Assembly (NCBI GenBank): GCA_964512095.1
Contig: CAZEIH010000003.1
Span: forward strand, 1-64,000
Reading direction: 5' to 3'
DNA: 64,000 nt
Source: DTU013 sp964512095
Lineage (GTDB): Bacteria; Bacillota; Clostridia; Acetivibrionales; DTU013
Part shown: piece after piece, positions 26,509 through 35,733 of the stretch
How positions within the stretch are numbered: position 1 is the first letter of the stretch
Layout: each line of letters begins with the position of its first letter
The notes under the pieces: generated by a model
Databases searched by the model: none
What the model saw: the letters and a program-made list of their open reading frames with translations, nothing else
What the model was told of the DNA's origin: nothing
Made by a program: the position numbers and the translations under genes

Positions 26509-27702
26509 ATGGATATCTTTGAAAAGTGTTATAATTACATGGATTATAAGGAGGCTTTGGCAGCTGGAATTTACCCATATTTTCATGCACTTGAAACAGG
26601 ACAGGACACAGAAGTTATTATAGAAGGAATAAAAACAGTAATGGTTGGTTCCAACAACTATTTGGGGCTCACCTCCGACCCAAGAGTAAAAAAAGCTACT
26701 ATAGATGCAGTAGAGAAATTTGGTTCTGGCTGCTCAGGATCTAGATTTTTAAATGGAACCCTTACTCTTCACCTAGAGCTGGAGAAAAAGTTGGCTGAAT
26801 TTGTGAAAAAGGATGCGGCAATTACCTTCAGTACAGGCTTTCAATCAAACTTAGGAATAATAACTGCCATAGCAGGCAGAAATGACTATATTCTTTGTGA
26901 CAGTGAAAACCATGCCAGTATAGTTGACGCATGCAGACTCAGTTTCGCAAAGACACTGAAGTTCGAGCATAACGATATGAATGACCTTGAAAGGCTACTG
27001 GCCAAGATAGGTGACAATAATGGAAAACTAATCGTTGTAGACGGAATATTTAGCATGGAGGGAGATATTGCGGATCTCCCTTCAATAGTCAGGCTAGCCA
27101 AAAAGTACGGTGCAAGAGTTATGGTGGATGATGCCCATTCCTTCGGTGTATTGGGCGAGCACGGTAGAGGCACCGCTGAACACTTCGGTCTCGAGGATGA
27201 GGTCGACTTAATAATGAGCACCTTTAGCAAGTCCCTAGCAAGTCTGGGGGGATTCGTCGCAGGAAGTCAGGATGTCATTGATTATATAAAGCATAATTCA
27301 AGGGCCTTCATATTCTCCGCCTCCATCCCACCGGCAAACGCAGCGGCAGCCATAGCGGCGCTGGATATTATTCAGGCTGAGCCGGAACGAATCCAGAAGC
27401 TAAGAGATATATCCCAATATATGAGGCAGGGCTTTAAGAAGTTAGGAATACCAATATACGAGGCTAACAGCGAAATTACGCCTATAGTCCCGGTAATGAC
27501 ATATGAAAACGAGCCAACCCTAATAGTAACGAAAATGTTACGTGAGGAAGGCGTTTATGTAAACCCAGTCATATCTCCTGCCGTTAAACCCGGTCTTTGT
27601 AGGATCAGAACCAGCTTCACCGCCACACACACGAAGGCGCAGCTGGATTATGCACTGGAAGCCTTCCGTAAGGTTTTTGAAAAGCTTGGGACAATGAGCT
27701 GA
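26509..27702 (+). CDS. Alpha-oxoamine synthase, serine palmitoyltransferase-like
   Basis: A 397-aa PLP enzyme of the SPT/KBL/BioF group, joining an amino acid to an acyl-CoA with loss of CO2. It has the PLP lysine in TFSKSLASLGGF, the Asp/His pair in VDDAHSFGVLG, and GSGCSGSRFLNGTL, ILCDSENHASIVDACRLS and FIFSASIPPANAAA. These segments recall Bacteroides SPT more than E. coli KBL. The first residues (YYPYF-type, here GIYPYFHALETGQDTEV) fit too. Start ATG 26509 with AAGGAG upstream. The exact amino acid and acyl donor are not proven. A dispersed repeat begins at its stop codon. Confidence 0.82.
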   Translation: MDIFEKCYNYMDYKEALAAGIYPYFHALETGQDTEVIIEGIKTVMVGSNNYLGLTSDPRVKKATIDAVEKFGSGCSGSRFLNGTLTLHLELEKKLAEFVKKDAAITFSTGFQSNLGIITAIAGRNDYILCDSENHASIVDACRLSFAKTLKFEHNDMNDLERLLAKIGDNNGKLIVVDGIFSMEGDIADLPSIVRLAKKYGARVMVDDAHSFGVLGEHGRGTAEHFGLEDEVDLIMSTFSKSLASLGGFVAGSQDVIDYIKHNSRAFIFSASIPPANAAAAIAALDIIQAEPERIQKLRDISQYMRQGFKKLGIPIYEANSEITPIVPVMTYENEPTLIVTKMLREEGVYVNPVISPAVKPGLCRIRTSFTATHTKAQLDYALEAFRKVFEKLGTMS

Positions 27703-27780
27703 CGAATTAATTAACTTCCTTGGTCAGGTGGAGTTTAGTCTCCATCTAGCTCCCATGCTCCCATAGTGAGACGAATCAAC
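27701..27780 (+). repeat. Dispersed two-hairpin repeat, copy 4 (partial)
   Basis: Begins at the stop codon of the SPT-like gene with GACGAATTAATTAACTTCC, then GGTCAGGTGGAG and a mutated right arm. The first hairpin is missing. Confidence 0.75.
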
Positions 27781-27782
27781 TC

Positions 27783-27816
27783 AAAAAGGATACCTAATAA
27801 AGGGCATCCTTTTTTA
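27783..27816. terminator. Bidirectional terminator between convergent genes
   Basis: AAAAAGGAT (27783-27791) pairs with ATCCTTTTT from 27806. Each strand ends in a T-run. It serves the SPT-like gene and the CCA gene. Confidence 0.85.
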
Positions 27817-27836
27817 CTTTTCACAAACAGTGTTCA

Positions 27837-29201
27837 TTAATTATTCTTCATGGTAACATCCAAAGACCTATGCAAAAAGTCCAAAGCCATCTTCTCTAAA
27901 ATATCCTTCCTATTTAGTTCTGAATTCTCCAGAACACGGTCGAGAAGATACGATAAAGCTTTCCCCACCAAGATGCCTTCACTATAGCCCATATGTATCA
28001 AATCCCGGCCGTTCACAGCCAGATCCTCAAGCCCCATACAGCATCCAGAGGCAAGCAGACTGTCATAAACCTCCTGTATCCTGTCAATATACTCAACTCT
28101 GTCATGGCCACCAGATGCTTTGCCGTGGAATAAAGCCTCGCCCCTCTTGATTTTTAGCAGATCACCAAATATCTCTTTACCTACTTCAAATACTGCACTT
28201 GCTATATGTCCCGGCTCAAGCCCTATTTCCATATCAGCAAACCTCAGTAAACCTAGTATCCTTTTCATATTTTCATTGCTAAATTTGAGCTTATGCAATA
28301 TATCCTCTGCAGATGCTAGGAAATTGTCACAAGCCGCAAAACAGCGCAGCAACATTGTCCACCTAAGGCAAGTGTCTGCTTCTACAGCCTCTAGAACGCC
28401 CAGAACTCCCATATCATCTGCTTCTACAGCCCCTACACCCTTCAGCGCTCCCATATCGTCTGCCCTTACAGCCTCTAGTCCTCCCAGACATCCCGGATGA
28501 ACAAATGAATATCCAAATCTATCTAAAATCTCCCCCATAAGCCCCGTATCCACCAACAGCTTGAATTTCGCCGGCTCATCCGAAGTCAGTATCCCTGTGA
28601 GCTCCTCCCTGATTCTCTCACCACTGATTTTCCTTATAAGGCTACTGTTGCTACTAATTGCCTCCAAGGTACGCTCCTCTAGATCAAATCCCAGCCTTGC
28701 CGAGAACCTCACAGCCCTAAGCATACGAAGCCCATCCTCTCTAAACCTTGCAGAAGGATCACCCACTGCTCTAACCACTCGGCGCTCTATATCCTTCATG
28801 CCTCCAAAAGGGTCAACCATCCCCGTCTTAGCACTCCATGCCATAGAATTTATCGTAAAGTCCCTGCGCCTTAGGTCGTCCTCAAGGCTCCGTGTAAACT
28901 CCACATTCTCAGGATGTCTGCCATCCTCATATTTACCATCAATACGAAAGGTAGTGACTTCATATGGCCTCTTGTCTATCAATACTGTCACTGTTCCATG
29001 TCTAAGTCCTGTATCCATGCTCCTTTCAAAAAGCCCCCTTACAGCCTCCGGATATGCATCAGTGGTAATGTCCCAGTCCATCGGCACCCTTCCCATCACT
29101 GAATCCCTGACACATCCGCCAACAACATACGCTTCATAGCCATGCTCTGTCAGTACATCAATTATATTTACAGCCCCTTTAGGCGGATCGATACGGCTCA
29201 T
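27837..29201 (-). CDS. cca: CCA-adding tRNA nucleotidyltransferase
   Basis: A 454-aa class II nucleotidyltransferase that builds or repairs the tRNA 3' CCA end. The head has the GGCVRD motif and the catalytic DWDITT pair near residues 27-44. Then come RRDFTINSMAW (DNA-independent motif), the flexible-loop region, and RMLRAVRFSARLGF. Residues about 237-276 contain a 14-aa tandem repeat (EAVEADDMGVLG type, 42 bp units) inserted in the C-terminal body, which is unusual. AAGGAGGG six bases before the ATG. Confidence 0.9.
   Translation of the reverse strand: MSRIDPPKGAVNIIDVLTEHGYEAYVVGGCVRDSVMGRVPMDWDITTDAYPEAVRGLFERSMDTGLRHGTVTVLIDKRPYEVTTFRIDGKYEDGRHPENVEFTRSLEDDLRRRDFTINSMAWSAKTGMVDPFGGMKDIERRVVRAVGDPSARFREDGLRMLRAVRFSARLGFDLEERTLEAISSNSSLIRKISGERIREELTGILTSDEPAKFKLLVDTGLMGEILDRFGYSFVHPGCLGGLEAVRADDMGALKGVGAVEADDMGVLGVLEAVEADTCLRWTMLLRCFAACDNFLASAEDILHKLKFSNENMKRILGLLRFADMEIGLEPGHIASAVFEVGKEIFGDLLKIKRGEALFHGKASGGHDRVEYIDRIQEVYDSLLASGCCMGLEDLAVNGRDLIHMGYSEGILVGKALSYLLDRVLENSELNRKDILEKMALDFLHRSLDVTMKNN
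28375..28492 (-). repeat. 42-bp tandem repeat inside the CCA gene
   Basis: Two full units (28375-28416 and 28417-28458) and a third partial unit (to about 28492). The length is a multiple of three, so the frame is kept; it encodes AVEADDMG-type units. Confidence 0.85.
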
Positions 29202-29537
29202 ATCAAGCCCTCCTTCATACCTGAATCAATGGCAAAAAATCACTAGAGTTACTTGCGAAATAATGTTATATTATCATTGCCACATATTTTACCACATTCA
29301 GTCATGAAAATTTAATATTTCTGAAACAAATTTGATGCATTAGGCGTCATAGTAATTAGCTGCACTCATTTACATATACATGGCAGTTCAACATAACTGC
29401 AAATGTTTGTAATTACAAGACAATCAGCTTGTGAAACAGACACACAAGCTCACAAACACAAGTAATGACTGCATAACATAATACTATTTAGAATTGGTAA
29501 AAGCGTAAATAACAGGTTTTGAAAGTGAGGTCTGAAT
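29202..29537. other. AT-rich intergenic region, nothing identified
   Basis: A 336-base gap between the divergent CCA and macroglobulin genes. No ORF, no strong hairpin and no copy of the repeat families was found. It must hold both promoters, but none is clear enough to mark. Confidence 0.5.
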
Positions 29538-32500
29538 ATGAGATATAGTTTGAAAGCATTATTTAAGCGCAAGGCTGTTGTAATCACTGCCATTTCAGCC
29601 CTAATACTTGTGGCATTAATTGCAACAGCTTTACTTACGGGGGTTTTAGGTAACAAGCCAAACACAGAAACACCCGGTAGTATAAGCACTGGACAGGATG
29701 AAAGCATTAACCCAAAGGCTCAATCCGGTCTGGTAGGGTCCCTTGTCGATATATCAGCAGATGAATCAGACAGCCTTGGCATCAGCACCACTACTGCATT
29801 CAAGCTGACTTTCAACAAGGCCTCTGATGAAAAAACTGTGGCAACCTCAATGAATGTAGAGCCTGAACAGGCCTTCAGCATTAAAAAGCTCTCTGATAAA
29901 GAGTTTAGCATGGAATTTCAAGAACCTCTGAAGGGCAATAGCATATACAGCTTAACATTAAACGACAAAGACACCGGTGAAAAAAAATCCTGGGCATTCC
30001 AGACGAAAAAGCAGTTCAATGTCATACGTTCTATGCCCCGGAACAAATCAACTAGAGTCCCACTCAATTCAGGTATTGAAATCACCTTCAGCCACATAGG
30101 CATTGAAAATCCCGATGAATATTTTGAAATTTCTCCAAAGATCGAAGGTCGCTTTGAATGGAATAAAAAAATACTAATTTTCGTCCCCGCCCAAAGCTTT
30201 AAAGAGGACACCATATATACAGTCACAGTAAAAAAAGGCCTTGGAATAAAAGGGAGCGATGACATACTTCAAGACGACTATATCTTTGAATTCCAAACTG
30301 AATCCACTGAAAAGGACTCATCTGAGCGTTTTTTTAGATTTTATGAGAGCATGTACAATTACACCCCACGGGAAACTCCAGCACTACAGATATATGCCTC
30401 GGAAGAACTTAAGGACACCACGGTGCCGCTTGAACTATACAGCTATCCCGATATAGAAAGCTTCATGCATGACCTGAAGAAAGCAACAGATACTCCTAGC
30501 TGGGCTCACAATAACAATAAGGATGTTTATGATCTGACAAACCTAACAAAGACAGTAGCCCTTGATGGACAGATAATACATTACCAACGTGATTTTGATT
30601 ACTGGCAAAACAGCTACGTCCTATTCCCCTCTGAGATATCTGAAGGCCATTATCTTGTGGTTGCAGAAATCGAAGGGCGTAAGTATTACACTCTACTGCA
30701 GATTAACAAAGCTTCAGTGTATATAATGACAACAGTTGATCAAACTCTATTGTGGCTTAATGATACTACCAATGGTCAGCCTATTTCAGGTGCTAGCTTT
30801 ACCTTAGGCCAAAGCTCCGCAATAACAGACAGCAAAGGGCTTGCTGTAATTGATGCTAATAATGGAAAATTTGGATACTCAATGAACTACTTTGTAATAT
30901 ACCCCCAAATTGGCCCCCCCTTTGCTACAAACCTGGAATACTACAACAATAACTATAGCTATAATTATGACTATGACAGCTATAGTTCGCCAACATCAGA
31001 TGACTACTGGGCATATATGTATTTTGACAGGGATGTCTATCTTCCCAGTGATACAATAAATATCTGGGGCATTTTAAAACCAAGGGATGGCGCTGTCAGT
31101 GAGACTAAAGCTGTGCTTGAGCTTTGCAATAGAAACTACACGCCTGATGGTAATAGTACGTCAATACTGACCTCTCAAGATGTCACTATCTCTCCTGATG
31201 GCACCTTTATAGGAAGTCTAAAGATTATTGATTATAATCCCCAATATTTGTTTGTGCAGCTGAGAGTCGGCGATGAAACCATGCTCACCGAGTACTTGGA
31301 GATAGCTGAATATACCAAGCCTTTGTACAAACTTGATATAAGCCCTGACAAGAACAATGTGTTTGCCTGGGATACAGTTAATTATGATATTACTTCCTCA
31401 TTTTTTGAAGGAACACCAGCCTCAGGGTTTAAACTAGATTACTCAAAACGAATTAAAGGAAACAATGATAAAGGTACGCTTGAATCTGACAACAATGGAA
31501 AGGCAAGGCTTGTTGTAAAGCCAACAACAACAGAGACTGGCTGGAAACCTATCGATATGAGAATAACTGTTAGCAACAGCGTCGCCGAAGAACAGCAGGT
31601 ATATGAATACAGCTATATCAACGTATTTCCCAAAGACACTATGATAGAAGTTAAGTCCAAAACAGAAGACGGAACAGATACCTTGTCCTTTACCACCAGC
31701 AGAATCGACATTTCCCAGTTAGATGGTCTGGACCGTCAATATTATAGTCCAGATGATTACAGGGGTAAAAGCGTCGATATGCCTGTGACAGTATTTCTTT
31801 ACGAAAGATATTACGAAAGGACTAAAACTGGAGATTATTATGACCATATAAATAAAGTAAGGCGGGACACATATCGATATGATCAGAAAGAAAGACTGAT
31901 ACAGGAATATAACTTCAGTACGGTAAACGGGAAATTTGATATTCAATATGCTTCTGACAAGAGTAAGCAATATTTTATCAAGGTGTTTGGCAAGGACTCC
32001 AGCGGACGTTCCATAGAAGATACTGTACATATTTACAATTGGGAGTCTTATGATCCATACATTACAGATACATATAGATTAGTAGCCGATTGGCAAAAGG
32101 TATATAAGACCGACGAGAAGGTTGAAGCCGAGGTAAGGTATTTGAAGGATGAGCCATATACCGGTGGCAGCAGGAAATACCTGTTTATTCGCCTGAGAAA
32201 TGGCATTCTTGATTACACCATATCTGAGAACCCAATATACAGCTTCGGATTTGAAAATAAATTAATACCCAACGTTTACGTGAAAGCACTATGCTTTGAT
32301 GGTAAGGGCATCTATAGTGCAGGGATGGAAATGTACAGATATGACAAGGAAGAGAAGAAACTTAATATAGAGGTATCCACCGATAAAGAAAGCTACAAGC
32401 CCGGCGATGAAATCAATCTGTCTGTCACAGTAAAGGATTCTTCAGGAAAGCCTGTAGTATCCGAGGTTAATATCAGTATGGTGGACGAAGCCTACTTTGC

Positions 32501-34496
32501 CCTATATGACCAATATGTGAATACACTTGATTCATTATATAATCCATTAATTACATCAGGATTCATTAATGACTATCTCTCCTACACTCCCGTGATGGAG
32601 TTTGGATCATCGGCTGCTGAAATGGGCGGAGAAGGTGGAGGTGATGGCATCAGATCTGATATGAAGGATACAGCTGTTTTCACTAGAATCACCACCGGTG
32701 CAAACGGAATTGCTGAGGTTTCATTTAAAGTACCTGACAATCTTACTTCCTGGAGAGTAACTACACAGGCTGTCACAAAAGACCTTCAAGCAGGCAACAC
32801 TATCACTAATATATCAACTAAGCTACCCTTCTTTGTTAATAGCGTATTCAACACGCGCTTTATGACAGGAGACATACCTTCTATAATGGTTCAGGCAAAT
32901 GGCGAGGAGCTGGGCGAAGATGATATGGTTAGCTTTAAGGTTACCATTTTTGATGATGAGGGACGAAGCAAGGGAACTTACACAACAAAGGGGCTAGCTA
33001 ATGTCGGCCATGAAATACAGCTTGATAAACTATCCAAAGGCACTTATGTTGTAAGGATTGAAGGCTCCAGCGGCAATCTGTCCGATGGTATGGAGCGTAG
33101 CTTTACTGTTTCTGACAATATGCTCGAAACCACCGTGGTTGATTTAGTAGATCTGACCAATGACACTATCATTACAAATAACGCAAAAGGCCTTACTACA
33201 CTTGAGTTTTTCAACAAGGACTCCACTGCTCTTTACAGCGAGCTGAGCTATCTCTACCGTAACTGGGGTAGGAGAATTGACCAGGTACTTGCGAGAAAAA
33301 CATCGGGAAAACTACTGCAGAACTATTTCAATAGAAATACTTATACTGACGACGAAGCTGATCTTTCAGACTATCAAATGAGTGATGGCGGACTTGCCCT
33401 GTTTACCTATGACAGTAGCAGTCCGGAAATATCTGCTAAAATGTGTTCTCTGGCAGCTGATGGCATAGATAGAAATTCCCTTGCCTCTTACTTCTACGAA
33501 CTAATTGATGATGAAAAAGCTACACCCGGAGACAAAATTTATGCATACTGGGGTCTGGCCGCACTAAAAAAGCCAGTATTGCTTGAAATTCGTTCTATTC
33601 TAGAATCGGAGGAGCTTGATCTTAAATCAAGGCTAGTATTGGGTGTAGCCCTTGCAGACGCCGGAGACTATCAGGGTGCATCTGCGATATATAGGGAGGC
33701 TATGGAAAAGGCAGGAACCGTCACCAATGTTTATGCATTTGTCGAAAATGGAAGCAGGGACGATACCATTGAGGCTACCGCACTTTGCTCCTTAATCGCT
33801 TTAAAAATAAATGCACCAGAAAAACTAGAGCTTTTCAACTATGTAAAAAGCAATTCCACCTCTACCCTTCAAATTAACTTAGAAAGTATGATATTCGTTA
33901 CAAATTACATCAAAGATGCATCGCTTAAAAACAGCTTCACTTACGAGCTGGACGGTGTTATTAAGTCGGTGGAGTTACAGAGGGGCAGCTGCTTGACGCT
34001 AACCCTCACACCTGAAAAATTGGCTACAATCAAATTCAGTGAGATAACCGGCAATATTAATGTGGCTGCCTCATATACTTCGCCTATTAGCGAGCATATG
34101 AAAACCGATAATAATCTTGTATCCATTGAACGCGTCTATGATAACGGTAGCACCACAACATTTAAGCGTTCTGACATTGTAAAGGTGAAATTAACAGTTA
34201 ATTTTGATGAGAGTGCGCCGGATGGCTACTATGAGGTTACAGATATACTGCCTGCAGGATTCAGATATATCCAGCCAGTATACGGTCAAAACTATCCATA
34301 TGAGGTAACGGGTCAAAAGGTTATATTCGGTTACTATTACAATAAAAACACACGTTTTAAAAAGGACAGAATAATATCGTATTATGCAAAGGTTGTTACG
34401 CCGGGTTCATACACTGCCGATAGCGCTGCTATACGTCATGCAGATATGGACATAGCAGATTTCTCCGAAAAAATACAAGTAATAATAAACAAGTAG
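29538..34496 (+). CDS. Alpha-2-macroglobulin-like envelope protein
   Basis: A 1652-aa membrane-anchored protein: N-terminal anchor at residues 13-37, a series of Ig-like and macroglobulin domains, the bait-type and MG region, and the helical terminal domain. Family patterns include KPGDEINLSVTVKD and the ANL-type YFxP-like FDRDVYLPSDTINIWGILKP. The thioester motif CxEQ is absent: the site near residue 1240 reads YLYRNWGRRIDQ. It is like thioester-free bacterial members. Bacterial relatives are thought to trap or block foreign proteases. Repeat copy 5 follows the stop. Confidence 0.87.
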   Translation: MRYSLKALFKRKAVVITAISALILVALIATALLTGVLGNKPNTETPGSISTGQDESINPKAQSGLVGSLVDISADESDSLGISTTTAFKLTFNKASDEKTVATSMNVEPEQAFSIKKLSDKEFSMEFQEPLKGNSIYSLTLNDKDTGEKKSWAFQTKKQFNVIRSMPRNKSTRVPLNSGIEITFSHIGIENPDEYFEISPKIEGRFEWNKKILIFVPAQSFKEDTIYTVTVKKGLGIKGSDDILQDDYIFEFQTESTEKDSSERFFRFYESMYNYTPRETPALQIYASEELKDTTVPLELYSYPDIESFMHDLKKATDTPSWAHNNNKDVYDLTNLTKTVALDGQIIHYQRDFDYWQNSYVLFPSEISEGHYLVVAEIEGRKYYTLLQINKASVYIMTTVDQTLLWLNDTTNGQPISGASFTLGQSSAITDSKGLAVIDANNGKFGYSMNYFVIYPQIGPPFATNLEYYNNNYSYNYDYDSYSSPTSDDYWAYMYFDRDVYLPSDTINIWGILKPRDGAVSETKAVLELCNRNYTPDGNSTSILTSQDVTISPDGTFIGSLKIIDYNPQYLFVQLRVGDETMLTEYLEIAEYTKPLYKLDISPDKNNVFAWDTVNYDITSSFFEGTPASGFKLDYSKRIKGNNDKGTLESDNNGKARLVVKPTTTETGWKPIDMRITVSNSVAEEQQVYEYSYINVFPKDTMIEVKSKTEDGTDTLSFTTSRIDISQLDGLDRQYYSPDDYRGKSVDMPVTVFLYERYYERTKTGDYYDHINKVRRDTYRYDQKERLIQEYNFSTVNGKFDIQYASDKSKQYFIKVFGKDSSGRSIEDTVHIYNWESYDPYITDTYRLVADWQKVYKTDEKVEAEVRYLKDEPYTGGSRKYLFIRLRNGILDYTISENPIYSFGFENKLIPNVYVKALCFDGKGIYSAGMEMYRYDKEEKKLNIEVSTDKESYKPGDEINLSVTVKDSSGKPVVSEVNISMVDEAYFALYDQYVNTLDSLYNPLITSGFINDYLSYTPVMEFGSSAAEMGGEGGGDGIRSDMKDTAVFTRITTGANGIAEVSFKVPDNLTSWRVTTQAVTKDLQAGNTITNISTKLPFFVNSVFNTRFMTGDIPSIMVQANGEELGEDDMVSFKVTIFDDEGRSKGTYTTKGLANVGHEIQLDKLSKGTYVVRIEGSSGNLSDGMERSFTVSDNMLETTVVDLVDLTNDTIITNNAKGLTTLEFFNKDSTALYSELSYLYRNWGRRIDQVLARKTSGKLLQNYFNRNTYTDDEADLSDYQMSDGGLALFTYDSSSPEISAKMCSLAADGIDRNSLASYFYELIDDEKATPGDKIYAYWGLAALKKPVLLEIRSILESEELDLKSRLVLGVALADAGDYQGASAIYREAMEKAGTVTNVYAFVENGSRDDTIEATALCSLIALKINAPEKLELFNYVKSNSTSTLQINLESMIFVTNYIKDASLKNSFTYELDGVIKSVELQRGSCLTLTLTPEKLATIKFSEITGNINVAASYTSPISEHMKTDNNLVSIERVYDNGSTTTFKRSDIVKVKLTVNFDESAPDGYYEVTDILPAGFRYIQPVYGQNYPYEVTGQKVIFGYYYNKNTRFKKDRIISYYAKVVTPGSYTADSAAIRHADMDIADFSEKIQVIINK

Positions 34497-34550
34497 CTCT
34501 TCCGAGTAGAGTTCGGTCTCCACCTGACTCCCTGAGTGAAGCGAATTGAC
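34497..34550 (+). repeat. Dispersed two-hairpin repeat, copy 5 (right half)
   Basis: Only the right half is left: the loop and right arm CTCCACCTGAC, then TCCCTGAGTGAAGCGAATTGAC. It sits between the macroglobulin gene and the MEMO-like gene, starting just after the stop. Confidence 0.75.
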
Positions 34551-34571
34551 TAAGACATTGGAGGTAACAAA

Positions 34572-35585
34572 ATGAGAAAGCAAAGCTGCAAAACATTATT
34601 TGTAATACTTGCAGCCTTGCTTTGCCTTCTTTTGGTAAGCGGAGTCCTGTTGGGTAATACATTTTCACAAACTGATTTACCTGTTGCTACGCCCGATGCT
34701 GCTGGGACCGCGCTTGCCAGTAATGCTGCTGTCCAGAGCGAGTCTGAGCCAGACAGCACTGTTCCTATGCTTAGGTGCCTACACTTCACTGATAAAGATT
34801 TTCTAAGGTCTGTAAACGAAACCACCACATTTCATACTAACAGCAACCTTGTGACCGATACTGTTAGTGACTCCGGCCTTACACCCCGCAAACCGGCAAA
34901 GGGCGGCATATCACCCCATCATCTACTAGCTGGTAGGATGATTGCAGACTTTTTCAGTACGCTTGCTCTAGATCCACCCGAAACCATTGTGGTCATAGGG
35001 CCAAACCACCATATGTCCGGCAACAACACCATACACACCTCAACATCAAGCTGGGGCACCCCTTTTGGTACACTTGAGGCTGATGGTGAGCTTGCTTCAA
35101 AGGTAATTCAAGAAATGAAAGCATCTGAAAACAATGCTCTGATGGAAGAGGATCATTCAATATCCGCTCTGGTACCATATATTAAGTACTATTTACCAGA
35201 CACAAAAATAGTACCGATAATTCTCCATGGCAACTATACAAAAGAGAAATCAAAAGAACTGGGAACTCTGCTGGGTAAGACAGCTATAGAAAGGCCTAAT
35301 ACTCTTATTCTGGCTTCCATTGATTTCTCCCACTACCTGGATGTTTTGGAAGCTGATGAAATGGATGTAATAACACTCGATGCAATAAACTCATGGGATA
35401 TTGATGAATTGAGCATAATGGGAGATGACAACCTGGATTCACCACCCTCAATTATCACACTATTGACAGCAATGGAGACTGTTGGCGCAAAGGAAATTGA
35501 AGTATCAGGCCACAGTAATTCCTCCAAGATCACAAAAGGCGGATATGACTTTACAACCAGCTACTTCACTATGTTTTTTAGGTAA
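34572..35585 (+). CDS. MEMO-like (AmmeMemoRadiSam B) protein, exported form
   Basis: A 337-aa protein of the MEMO/AMMECR1-B family. It has GGISPHHLLAGRM, VVIGPNHH, MEEDHSISALVPYIKYYL and SIDFSHY, all with the conserved His residues. A hydrophobic N-terminus at residues 8-30 (LFVILAALLCLLLVSGVLL) suggests an anchored or secreted protein, unlike the usual cytosolic one. The family usually stands next to an AMMECR1 domain and a radical SAM enzyme, which are not in this window. Role unknown. GGAGG lies upstream of the ATG. Confidence 0.82.
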   Translation: MRKQSCKTLFVILAALLCLLLVSGVLLGNTFSQTDLPVATPDAAGTALASNAAVQSESEPDSTVPMLRCLHFTDKDFLRSVNETTTFHTNSNLVTDTVSDSGLTPRKPAKGGISPHHLLAGRMIADFFSTLALDPPETIVVIGPNHHMSGNNTIHTSTSSWGTPFGTLEADGELASKVIQEMKASENNALMEEDHSISALVPYIKYYLPDTKIVPIILHGNYTKEKSKELGTLLGKTAIERPNTLILASIDFSHYLDVLEADEMDVITLDAINSWDIDELSIMGDDNLDSPPSIITLLTAMETVGAKEIEVSGHSNSSKITKGGYDFTTSYFTMFFR

Positions 35586-35661
35586 AATGAGTGATATTAT
35601 TCGTTACCATGTTTTACATGCATTTTATAGCGAGTTTTTATGGTTTATATGAAAATTTTGT

Positions 35662-35690
35662 TTAACATTTATAGTGATTACGGGTATAAT
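35662..35690 (+). promoter_or_regulatory. Sigma-A-type promoter of the murA-like gene
   Basis: TTAACA (35662-35667), a 17-base spacer and a perfect TATAAT (35685-35690). Transcription would start near 35697, which rules out the upstream GTG and favours the ATG at 35734. Confidence 0.7.
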
Positions 35691-35733
35691 AAAGGATGGA
35701 CAAACAATTATGAAATGGAAAGCAGGAAAACAA

